A DNA stretch of 49,607 nt from a virus. The first letter of the stretch is position 1. Every line of letters begins with the position of its first letter. The position numbers were made by a program, and so were the translations under genes. Shown piece by piece: positions 24,274 to 30,829 of this stretch. The DNA lies in the IMG/VR virus record IMGVR_UViG_3300007755_000001, positions 1 through 49,607 of that record. One strand, 5' to 3'. The notes beneath the pieces were generated by a model. That model had not been told where the DNA came from and made no database searches. It saw only the letters and a program-made list of their open reading frames with translations.

Positions 24274-24436
24274 GAATTTGTTTGGCCATAGACTCAACAC
24301 TCATTTCATTAATATCACTCAAGTAATCAAGATTTGTTTGTTCATCAACATACTCATCTATGGCTTCTGTTGATTCTTGTCCATCTTCATACTCTTCCAA
24401 TTGAATATCAATTTCGTGGTTGTTTAACTTACTCAT
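24257..24436 (-). CDS. Small acidic protein between 47 and 46
   Basis: This 59-residue frame is between genes 47 and 46, where T4 also has small ORFs. It starts at the ATG at 24436, with GGAGA upstream, reads MSKLNNHEIDIQLEEYEDG..., and ends KQILDKEV. It is very acidic in the middle (EEYEDGQESTEAIDEYVDE) with a short helical C-terminus. No family is recognised. The good binding site, the packing between neighbours and the absence of another reading of this gap support it. Confidence 0.65.
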   Translation of the reverse strand: MSKLNNHEIDIQLEEYEDGQESTEAIDEYVDEQTNLDYLSDINEMSVESMAKQILDKEV

Positions 24437-24445
24437 TTTTCTCTC

Positions 24446-25489
24446 CTATATTGCAAGTGCTTCCACATATACCTCGTGTAGAATTTTCTTTACTTCTTTA
24501 CCATTATCTATACTTAAATTATCCACATAGTTATTTAATGTGGTTATTGTATCTTCTGCCTCAAATTCAATCTGACTAGAAGATAACAATCCGAAGTCCT
24601 CAATGATTGTGAGGTTCTCACAATCTCTCTGGAGAATATCAACTACATTGTTGAAATACTCAATGTCCTCTTTCTTATCAACAATCAGTTTAACAATTCT
24701 TCCCTCATATTTATCTAGGTCACCCAAATCACTATCATCATAAATAATTTTTGAGTGCATAATAAATGGATTTATGATATGCTCACATTCAAGGGTTTCT
24801 GTATCAAAGATGTGAAAACCCCTCTTGTCATTGTGATCCGACCAAGTCATTTCATATGTGTTACCTAGATAGTAGATATGACCATTATCACTTTTGGTAT
24901 GAAAATGACCTGAATACACTGTATCGTATCCATTCAGAAAGTCAGATTTCATTGAATGATATGCTGATTTAACTCCCTTATGCATTTCGAATCCACTCAA
25001 ATCAAAATGTCCAAAGGAAATAGTTGATTTTGTTTTATCAATAAACTCCATCACCTCTGATTCGTTCTCTTGATTGATCCAAGGTATCATATCAACCTTA
25101 TATCCATCAATTAACTTAACTGTGAATGGTTTACTATATGCTACAATAGGAGAGCCTTCAACATCGTAAATATCAAATAATTGTTCTACTGAGTTAACCT
25201 CTACTGTATTCTTAAAATAAGTATCGTGGTTACCTACAATGGTATGCATAGTGATACAATTATCTTTCATAGGCTGAATGAATTCTTTTCTCATCCTATT
25301 GAGAGTATCAAAGTTGACATACTTCCGTCTGTCCATCAAGTCACCACAGTGAATGATTTCTTTAATATCATTTTCAATCAAATAAGGAAAGAATATTTCA
25401 TTCCAAAATTTATAAAAATAATCTGAAAATGCTTGACTATCATTTCTGGCACCAAAGTGGGTGTCTGTGATTATTGCTACCTTACTCAT
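24446..25489 (-). CDS. 47: Recombination nuclease subunit gp47 (Mre11/SbcD-like)
   Basis: This 347-residue metallophosphoesterase (T4 gp47 has 339) has D9-T-H11 (motif I), CGD50LMD (motif II), GNHD (86-89, motif III), and later FGHFD and SGHFH for motifs IV-V. It is the nuclease half of the gp46/47 complex. Its start overlaps the last codon of gene 55, and the small 24257-24436 gene follows. All metal ligands appear intact. Confidence 0.94.
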   Translation of the reverse strand: MSKVAIITDTHFGARNDSQAFSDYFYKFWNEIFFPYLIENDIKEIIHCGDLMDRRKYVNFDTLNRMRKEFIQPMKDNCITMHTIVGNHDTYFKNTVEVNSVEQLFDIYDVEGSPIVAYSKPFTVKLIDGYKVDMIPWINQENESEVMEFIDKTKSTISFGHFDLSGFEMHKGVKSAYHSMKSDFLNGYDTVYSGHFHTKSDNGHIYYLGNTYEMTWSDHNDKRGFHIFDTETLECEHIINPFIMHSKIIYDDSDLGDLDKYEGRIVKLIVDKKEDIEYFNNVVDILQRDCENLTIIEDFGLLSSSQIEFEAEDTITTLNNYVDNLSIDNGKEVKKILHEVYVEALAI

Positions 25490-26103
25490 ACGACAGGAGT
25501 CATAAAAAAGTCAAGGGAAGAACCGCGTTTTTCTTTCTCCGCTCTCTTTGCTTCTCGTTTAGCAATCTTTTCGGCTTCTTTCTTCTCCATATCATCAATA
25601 AATTCTTTAATGTGTGTATGAAAATCCACTGAACCCCGGTCATTAATGTAGTCAAAAGAATCCTTATCGTGTTCTTGAAGTTCATCCATTTGTTCAAAAC
25701 CACCACCTTCATCAAAGTATTTGTACTTGATGTACTGTTGTTTTTTCTCTTTCTGGATTCGTCTTAGGAAGGCGTAGTAAATGATTTGTGTGAAATACGC
25801 AAAAGGATTATCCGACTTGTCGGGATTAAAGTTATGCATATACGCAAGGCAATTCTCTAATCCGTCAGAAATCATATCATCCTTATAAGTGTAGTTAATA
25901 AAATTAGGTCGATAGGAAAGTCTTTGTGCTATCTGTAGAAAACACGTAGCAATGTACTCAGTAACATAAGGTTTAGGAAGGTTCTGTTCTTCTGCCTCCC
26001 TAATGTCCTTTTGGTATTCAATAAGAGCCGCAAGAAACTCTTTGTTATTAATGTAATGGTTCTTGTTATCTTCATCAACTGGTTTTTCAGTCTTTTTAGT
26101 CAC
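25486..26103 (-). CDS. 55: Late-transcription sigma factor gp55
   Basis: This 205-residue protein (T4 gp55 has 185) has NHYINNKEFLAALIEYQ and YIATCFLQIAQRLSYRPNF, and ISDGLENCLAYMHNFNPDKS followed by FAYFTQIIYYAFLRRI, matching region 2 of the phage sigma. It recruits host polymerase to TATAAATA, of which eleven exact copies are seen in this window. I start it at GTG (26103), with GGAG about 8 nt upstream. The longer in-frame TTG at 26139 overlaps the -10 box of its own promoter and cannot be transcribed from it. Confidence 0.9.
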   Translation of the reverse strand: MTKKTEKPVDEDNKNHYINNKEFLAALIEYQKDIREAEEQNLPKPYVTEYIATCFLQIAQRLSYRPNFINYTYKDDMISDGLENCLAYMHNFNPDKSDNPFAYFTQIIYYAFLRRIQKEKKQQYIKYKYFDEGGGFEQMDELQEHDKDSFDYINDRGSVDFHTHIKEFIDDMEKKEAEKIAKREAKRAEKEKRGSSLDFFMTPVV

Positions 26104-26138
26104 TTTCCTATCTCCATTTATAGTAGTTATTAGATACA

Positions 26139-26167
26139 ATTATATCATAAAATATAGAAAAAGTCAA
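26139..26167 (-). promoter_or_regulatory. Sigma-70 promoter of gene 55
   Basis: TTGACT (26167-26162), 17 bp, then TATAAT (26144-26139) on the minus strand, with TG two bases before the -10. It sits at the end of the 550-nt non-coding region, so gene 55 can be expressed early without it. Confidence 0.82.
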
Positions 26168-26209
26168 TACTAAAATCAAAGAAAACCGACTGAGCGAAGC
26201 GAAGGAGGA

Positions 26210-26232
26210 CCAATCGAGCGAAGCGAGATTGG
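26210..26232. repeat. Hairpin with GAGCGAAGCGA loop
   Basis: CCAATC (26210-26215) and GATTGG (26227-26232) form a perfect stem around GAGCGAAGCGA. The same core appears without the stem at 26192-26202. On the minus strand the loop reads TCGCTTCGCTC, which can pair with the GAACGAAGTGA loop of the hairpin at 26371-26393, 10 of 11 positions counting one G-U. Confidence 0.7.
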
Positions 26233-26274
26233 TTCTTAGGGTTGTGTCCTAATGTGTAATGATCCTATAGAAAG

Positions 26275-26359
26275 TGTAAGGATAAATTATTACATCAATC
26301 CTATAGTTTTAGGACAATGTAAGGATAAATTATTACATCAATCCTATAGTTTTAGGACA
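26275..26359. repeat. Two tandem copies of a 42-bp repeat
   Basis: Copies at 26275-26316 and 26318-26359 are identical over 42 bp with one base between them. A degenerate partial copy (TGTAAT...TCCTATAG) lies at about 26254-26270. Each unit can fold, for example TCCTA/TAGGA and GTAA/TTAC on the minus strand. Iterons of an origin or repeated RNA domains are both possible. Confidence 0.8.
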
Positions 26360-26370
26360 GTTCTCTAACT

Positions 26371-26416
26371 CTGGTCTCACTTCGTTCGACCAGTGTCGCT
26401 CACTTCGTTCGCTCCA
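26371..26416. repeat. Hairpin CTGGTC/GACCAG and a second copy of its loop
   Basis: CTGGTC (26371-26376) and GACCAG (26388-26393) flank TCACTTCGTTC. A second CTCACTTCGTTCGC follows at 26399-26412, and a related CTCACTTCGCTTTCGC lies at 26650-26665. These are near-complements of the GAGCGAAGCGA loops at 26192-26226, suggesting loop-loop contacts. Confidence 0.65.
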
Positions 26417-26697
26417 GTTTATTTGTTTTTCATATTATATATTTTCGAATTCATTAGATACAGGTAGACTTATAGAGACAGGTTACGGGATCCTGTTTGC
26501 CACTGGTTGTCAATTCAACCATCTCTACTGGACTATATGATACCATTATGTGGTGAAAGTCCTGACACGATTATTTCAGATATCTAGCACTTGTACGGTG
26601 CATCAATCCACAGACCTCAATCTAATTGCGTTTAAGATATTATAGTCTGCTCACTTCGCTTTCGCTACTATCCTGGTTTTCGTATCCCAGGCAGATT

Positions 26698-26705
26698 TAT
26701 TTATA
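26698..26705 (-). promoter_or_regulatory. T4-type late promoter facing the non-coding region
   Basis: An exact minus-strand TATAAATA with no protein gene for over 550 nt downstream. It lies 18 nt downstream of the -10 box of the sigma-70 promoter at 26723-26751, so the same region would be transcribed early and late. Confidence 0.7.
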
Positions 26706-26722
26706 TGTACAATTTTTCAAGT

Positions 26723-26751
26723 ATTATACACTATACTTATATGAATGTCAA
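26723..26751 (-). promoter_or_regulatory. Perfect sigma-70 promoter facing the non-coding region
   Basis: TTGACA (26751-26746), 17 bp, then TATAAT (26728-26723) on the minus strand. The expected start is near 26716. No start codon with a long frame follows before gene 55, which has its own promoter. Confidence 0.85.
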
Positions 26752-26756
26752 GTATT

Positions 26757-27071
26757 TTATGTAATTATTTTTTGATTTGGTAAATCGATAGGACTAAACA
26801 TTTGTGTATGTTGATCCGCAATTTCATCTTTTGTGTCTGCAATAAAGAGGATATCTTGAAGTGCTAGATGAATCACATTATCCTTACAGGTTAAAAGGAA
26901 TGGCATCAATCCCATTTGTGATGAGTTTCCATCAGCACTAATCATCTGGAGTGTTGCGGGATCCTTGATTGTGATAGCCTTGTTTTCTTCATTGAATTCT
27001 ACAATGTCACAAATCAATTCTACGCCAGTGTGTTTCAAATGTACTGTTGCTTTTTGTACTTCTGTACTCAT
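26757..27071 (-). CDS. Conserved hypothetical protein downstream of uvsW
   Basis: This 104-residue protein is probably a small beta-barrel (ATVHLKHTGVELICDIVEFN and KAITIKDPATLQMI). The pattern resembles Sm-like or SH3-like barrels found next to uvsW in marine T4-like phages, but I cannot name a family. Its start overlaps the end of uvsW by 4 bases and GGAG lies upstream, so it is co-transcribed. Its end lies 6 bases before the -35 box of the non-coding region's promoter. Confidence 0.62.
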   Translation of the reverse strand: MSTEVQKATVHLKHTGVELICDIVEFNEENKAITIKDPATLQMISADGNSSQMGLMPFLLTCKDNVIHLALQDILFIADTKDEIADQHTQMFSPIDLPNQKIIT

Positions 27072-28555
27072 AATTTAATGCTCCTTAGTTTATAATCAAA
27101 TTTTTCAGTATTATATATCTTCACTCTTTCTAGGAAATGCTTGAGTGAAAAGTTTTTATGCTTTTTCCAAGATAAATCATCGCTTATATCGAATAGGGTG
27201 GCCTTGTTTTTCCCATCGGATTTCCGAAGAACTCGACCAACAGACTGTAGATTACGAATCCTAGACTTAGAGGGATGAGCAAAAATAATATTATGGAGAT
27301 TCCTAATATTAATCCCAGTAGAAAAAGTACCGTAACTAGCCACGATAATAGCGTTTGTAGACCGTTCTGTAATCTCACGTATTTCCTCTCTTACTTCTGT
27401 TTTAATTGAACCACTCACGAAAAATATAGGTCTATCTGGTGCCATTTGCTGTAGATATGAATAGAGTTTCTTTCCGTGTTTCTCTACGAATTGAAATAAT
27501 ACAAGCGTGTTGTTTTCTCTCGAAATGGTCAAATCACAAATGAATTTATTTCTTTTTGTATTACTTATAAGCCAGTCGATCTCATCCTTGTATATTAGAT
27601 TCTTAACGTGCTTTTTTTCTTCGTCTTTATAATTCAGTGTGATAGCTTCAATATGTAATTGACTGATTGTATCAGAGTCCATCAATTCTTTGGTTGTGAT
27701 AACTTTCTTGATTGGTCCAAACAGGCCCTCTAGGACAAGTTTGTGTGTTGTTGTTCCGTCAAGAGTTCCAGTGAAACCGAACTTATATTTACAATTCGTC
27801 ATTTTAGTGAGAATTGATGTTAGGCTCTTAGCCTTGAAATTATGGGCTTCATCACCAATCACAACATCAAATTGCTGGAACCAATCTTTCTTCAACTTAT
27901 AGATACTTTGCCAGGTTGTGATAACCACGGACTTTGTAGTGTTTTTCTCTTTTCCGGAGTATATCCGATGAGTAATGTCATTACTATAGATGAATGTATG
28001 ATCATCATTCGATGTTGAGTAGTCCTCAAAGTCTTTATATAGTTGTTCTACTAATGATGTGGTGGGAACAATAATAAGAATCTTTCTCTTAATCTTAGTT
28101 AGATACCAATTCACCAGTGCGTAAATCATAAAGGACTTACCCGAGGACGTTGGTGATATCATCAATGCTCTATCTTGATTGATTGCGTGATGGACCGCAG
28201 CCATCTGATAATCATAAGGAGTGATTGCTTTCTTATTTACGTGAGGATTCAGGCCCATCAAGAATTTAGCAGTTTCTTCTGGCGTGACTTTTGCTGTTTT
28301 CTTCGGATATTCAATCGTTAGATTTCTACGTTCTGCAAATTCAATAACATAAGGCAGTAGACCAACATACAGTTCACCACCAAATACACTGAATAGACGA
28401 ATTTTTCCATCCCACGCTCTTGAACGATACGCAGGCATAAACTTATATCCTGGTACTTTGAACGTGAAGAAGTCTGATAAATCGTGTGCTATTCCAGCCT
28501 CACTTTCTATCTGTAGAAATACATCATCCTTTTGATGTACAACAATATCACTCAT
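27068..28555 (-). CDS. uvsW: UvsW, SF2 recombination helicase
   Basis: This 495-residue helicase has Walker A SPTSSGKS (134-141), DEAH (235-238), motif III-like FGFTGTLDG, VASYGTFSTGINIRN for motif V and QSVGRVLRKSDG for motif VI. UvsW unwinds R-loops and drives branch migration, switching T4 from origin-dependent to recombination-dependent replication. The N-terminal roughly 90 residues fit its substrate-recognition domain. It follows uvsY by 3 nt. Confidence 0.94.
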   Translation of the reverse strand: MSDIVVHQKDDVFLQIESEAGIAHDLSDFFTFKVPGYKFMPAYRSRAWDGKIRLFSVFGGELYVGLLPYVIEFAERRNLTIEYPKKTAKVTPEETAKFLMGLNPHVNKKAITPYDYQMAAVHHAINQDRALMISPTSSGKSFMIYALVNWYLTKIKRKILIIVPTTSLVEQLYKDFEDYSTSNDDHTFIYSNDITHRIYSGKEKNTTKSVVITTWQSIYKLKKDWFQQFDVVIGDEAHNFKAKSLTSILTKMTNCKYKFGFTGTLDGTTTHKLVLEGLFGPIKKVITTKELMDSDTISQLHIEAITLNYKDEEKKHVKNLIYKDEIDWLISNTKRNKFICDLTISRENNTLVLFQFVEKHGKKLYSYLQQMAPDRPIFFVSGSIKTEVREEIREITERSTNAIIVASYGTFSTGINIRNLHNIIFAHPSKSRIRNLQSVGRVLRKSDGKNKATLFDISDDLSWKKHKNFSLKHFLERVKIYNTEKFDYKLRSIKL

Positions 28556-28558
28556 TAT

Positions 28559-28969
28559 CTAATATTCACCTTGCGTAAATTTCATAAAATCTATGGCGGA
28601 TTTGATAGCAAAACCACGTCTTTCAAACATCTTACATATTTCTTCGAGATACTTCACCAACTCCTCTTGAAGAGTTACTTTAGCTTCTTCTGCTACAACT
28701 ACTGGATCAACTCTAACATAATCCTTTACTTCTCTATCCTTTAGAACATATTCATAAGGATCAGGATCATTACCATTATAGTAGTTAGTTCTACCAAGAG
28801 ACACTTTATACAACTCATTCTGTAATTTTTTCAACTTCAACCTCTCACGCAACAACATCTTGAGATATTTGTTGTGTTTTGTTGGTGTTGCTAGTGATTC
28901 TTTTGCTAGAATTGTTTCATCTATATATAAGTCTTTTTCTACTGCTTTTTCAAGTTCTTCTATTTTCAT
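28559..28969 (-). CDS. uvsY: UvsY recombination mediator
   Basis: This 136-residue protein (T4 UvsY has 137) has the same length and pattern. The N-terminal KIEELEKAVEKDLYIDETIL, the LGRTNYYNG stretch and the C-terminal RRGFAIKSAIDFMKFTQG align well with T4 (SRGFAIKHIQDMRAFEAG). It loads UvsX onto ssDNA covered by SSB. The ATG at 28969 lies 7 nt from the -10 box and has no Shine-Dalgarno sequence, so the mRNA should be leaderless. Confidence 0.92.
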   Translation of the reverse strand: MKIEELEKAVEKDLYIDETILAKESLATPTKHNKYLKMLLRERLKLKKLQNELYKVSLGRTNYYNGNDPDPYEYVLKDREVKDYVRVDPVVVAEEAKVTLQEELVKYLEEICKMFERRGFAIKSAIDFMKFTQGEY

Positions 28970-28976
28970 AGAGTAT

Positions 28977-29005
28977 ATTATACATCATTTGGAATGGATT
29001 GTCAA
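28977..29005 (-). promoter_or_regulatory. Consensus sigma-70 promoter of uvsY, predicted leaderless
   Basis: TTGACA (29005-29000), 17 bp, then TATAAT (28982-28977) on the minus strand. The -35 box includes the TGA stop of the upstream late gene. Seven bases separate the -10 from the uvsY ATG. Confidence 0.85.
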
Positions 29006-29502
29006 ATGTTTTTCTTCTCCATTTCCATCCAGTCGTATTGTAGAGTTACATCAGTGAGAAGAGGTTCAGCCGTATCAGTCTGCATTTGTAGTTCACCAAT
29101 AATCGTAGGAAATAAATTATGAAACGTGAAGATCGTTTCAGATACATTTTTATTATTTGATAGTATATGTATACTTCCCGTGGTGACAAGATTTGAAACG
29201 TCATTATCTCTTTTTGATATATCACCGCCTGCCTGTCGATTCATCCATTGCATTAATTCATAATAATTGGCATAATCTTCATCTACAAGGAATGTCAGAG
29301 TCATTGGAGCCCAAACGATTGTATTTGTTGGTAGATATTTGTATCCGTGAACAGGATTAGGAATAGGCACCTCATTAGCAGATATAGTAGGTATATTTAC
29401 TGTTGTTAGCCAGAATGAAGTATCAGGCAAAGCGTGTATATTCAACATAAAATTAGTTGGCTTCGCTTGGTTGATTTTGTTTGGTGTAATTCTTGTAGTC
29501 AT
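29002..29502 (-). CDS. Tail-tube-fold-like structural protein
   Basis: This 166-residue protein has NFMLNIHALPDTSFWLTTVN followed by IPTISANEVPIPNP and later LTFLVDEDYANYYELMQWMN, a pattern shared by tail-tube, tube-initiator and baseplate hub-tube proteins of many phages. It is distinct from gp19 encoded at 34847. Which tube-like position it takes cannot be told. I start it at the ATG at 29502, because a late promoter lies 5 nt upstream; the longer ATG at 29529 lies upstream of that promoter. It follows the gene 23 terminator. Confidence 0.7.
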   Translation of the reverse strand: MTTRITPNKINQAKPTNFMLNIHALPDTSFWLTTVNIPTISANEVPIPNPVHGYKYLPTNTIVWAPMTLTFLVDEDYANYYELMQWMNRQAGGDISKRDNDVSNLVTTGSIHILSNNKNVSETIFTFHNLFPTIIGELQMQTDTAEPLLTDVTLQYDWMEMEKKNI

Positions 29503-29507
29503 ACTGT

Positions 29508-29515
29508 TATTTATA
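29508..29515 (-). promoter_or_regulatory. T4-type late promoter, predicted leaderless
   Basis: An exact minus-strand TATAAATA followed by ACAGT and then ATG. With the element at -13 to -6, the transcript would start on the A of the start codon, just as at the promoter at 218-225. Confidence 0.75.
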
Positions 29516-29530
29516 TATCCTTGATCCATT

Positions 29531-29555
29531 AAAAAACCCCTCCGAAGAGGGGTTT
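29531..29555 (-). terminator. Rho-independent terminator after the major capsid gene
   Basis: On the minus strand AAACCCCTC pairs with GAGGGGTTT around a TTCG loop and ends in a run of T (29536-29531). It ends the highly expressed gene 23. A second weak hairpin, TTTTCC/GGAAAA, lies at about 29561-29581. Confidence 0.9.
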
Positions 29556-29598
29556 AACGGTTTTCCTAAGGTAAAGGAAAATCTATTTCGCTACTCTA

Positions 29599-30801
29599 TT
29601 ACAGGTCTGTAACAGTGAACTTACGGAAGTAAGGATTAGCACCAGCGGCACCAGTAGCATATGGGTTATGAGTAAGACCATAACGAGTCTTGAAGCCAAG
29701 ACGTGGCTGGAAGTCTTCCTCACCAATTGACTTCATCAACTGTAGAGGTACATATGGGCAGTAGAAAAGACCTGCATCATACATATTAGCACCTTTATAA
29801 CCAACAGTCACATAGTCGCTAGTTGCGAACTGATCAATGAATACCTTGAACTTACCACCAAGAACACCAGCAAAAGTGTTGTTAGTAACGTCAGGCTGCA
29901 TACCATTATCAAGTGACATATTAGGCTCAGCTAAACCTGCAACCATATCAAGTGCAGAAGCAACATCTGGTGAACAAATTAACCAGTTACCACGACCACG
30001 TCCAGTGTTCAAGGCAATTTGGTTAGCTTCACGATTGATCTGGATAAGAAGAGATTTATAACGCTCTCCGCCCCAACGAGCACCACGATTATCAGCGGCA
30101 TCATTAACATCAAAAGTACCAGCAGTAGTAGTACCAGAAGCGGCACCAGCAGTTGCTTGAGAGTTAATCTTCTCAATTACTTCACGATTGATTTCAGCAA
30201 GAATTTCAGCAGAAAGGATGTTGCTTAATTCAGACTCAGCGTCCAGACCGTGGATAGCCTTAAGATCCTGAGCAAGCTCTAAAGAATACTTGGCTTTAAG
30301 CGCACGAGTACCAGCAGTTACGCTAGACTTCTCGATTGAGAAAGACATTTCTTTGAAATCTCCACCACCTGCAACAAAGCCACCTAGAGCCTCGCCATCA
30401 GCAGTTGTGTATGTAGTAGTAGCTGGTGATGCACCATCATTACCTGAGAAGTCAACATCAGGCTGACCAGCCGGAAGCGCAAGTGCTTCGGCGCCAGTAG
30501 AAGCCTCACCAGTATAATGACTCTTCATAGCGAAGATTAGACCGGTTGGACCTGACATTGGTTGAACACCGATAGTATCATAAGCCATTAGCTGTGGCAT
30601 AGTTCTACGTACTAATGAAATTAGAATTGGATCCCAATTATCAACATTAGCGCCAGTTACGTTTGCTTCTTGCAAAGCAGTTTCTTGATTTTCTAAAAGA
30701 CGAAGTGTAATTGCCTTCTTTGTAGCATCCTGGATTTTTGGTAAATCCTCGTGCTCCATTACTGGCTGCCACTTATCTTTAATTTCTTCTGATAAAAACA
30801 T
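29599..30801 (-). CDS. 23: Major capsid protein gp23
   Basis: This 400-residue protein (T4 gp23 has 521) has DPILISLVRRTMPQLMAYD followed by IGVQPMSGPTGLIFAMKS, the conserved T4-like capsid core. The N-terminal prohead segment ends at a probable gp21 cleavage site, L43-Q-E45|A46-N, as T4 cuts after E65. Later segments WLICSPDVASALDMV and CPYVPLQLMK are also typical. AGGAG lies upstream. No TATAAATA is directly upstream, so it is read from the gene 22 promoter or beyond. Confidence 0.96.
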   Translation of the reverse strand: MFLSEEIKDKWQPVMEHEDLPKIQDATKKAITLRLLENQETALQEANVTGANVDNWDPILISLVRRTMPQLMAYDTIGVQPMSGPTGLIFAMKSHYTGEASTGAEALALPAGQPDVDFSGNDGASPATTTYTTADGEALGGFVAGGGDFKEMSFSIEKSSVTAGTRALKAKYSLELAQDLKAIHGLDAESELSNILSAEILAEINREVIEKINSQATAGAASGTTTAGTFDVNDAADNRGARWGGERYKSLLIQINREANQIALNTGRGRGNWLICSPDVASALDMVAGLAEPNMSLDNGMQPDVTNNTFAGVLGGKFKVFIDQFATSDYVTVGYKGANMYDAGLFYCPYVPLQLMKSIGEEDFQPRLGFKTRYGLTHNPYATGAAGANPYFRKFTVTDL

Positions 30802-30829
30802 TTTCGTTTTCTCCTATTAAATATAAATG

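Larger units (their letters stand above)
26168..26716 (-). ncRNA. Candidate structured non-coding RNA (or replication origin region)
   Basis: About 550 nt between the 104-residue gene and gene 55 have no plausible coding frame but have strong structure. A long-range stem pairs 26531-26537 with 26641-26647 (GACTATA/TATAGTC). A three-way junction is closed by 26473-26478 and 26522-26527, with hairpins ACAGG/CCTGT and GGTTG/CAACC inside. There are further hairpins, including 26672-26691, and a pair of 42-bp direct repeats. A perfect sigma-70 promoter and a late promoter at the right end both point into it. I infer an RNA read leftward; its end is perhaps near the T-rich stretch at about 26170-26190. 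An origin with transcript priming is the main alternative. Confidence 0.55.

Noticed and set aside
26275-26359. CRISPR array
   Set aside because: Only two units with one base between them, so there are no spacers; no cas genes.
26531-26647. Group I intron-like P7 pairing (GACTATA with TATAGTC)
   Set aside because: The two strands look like the R and S elements, but no split gene flanks the region, the upstream P3-P6 parts are not seen, and the pairing is equally good on both strands. I keep it only as an RNA helix.
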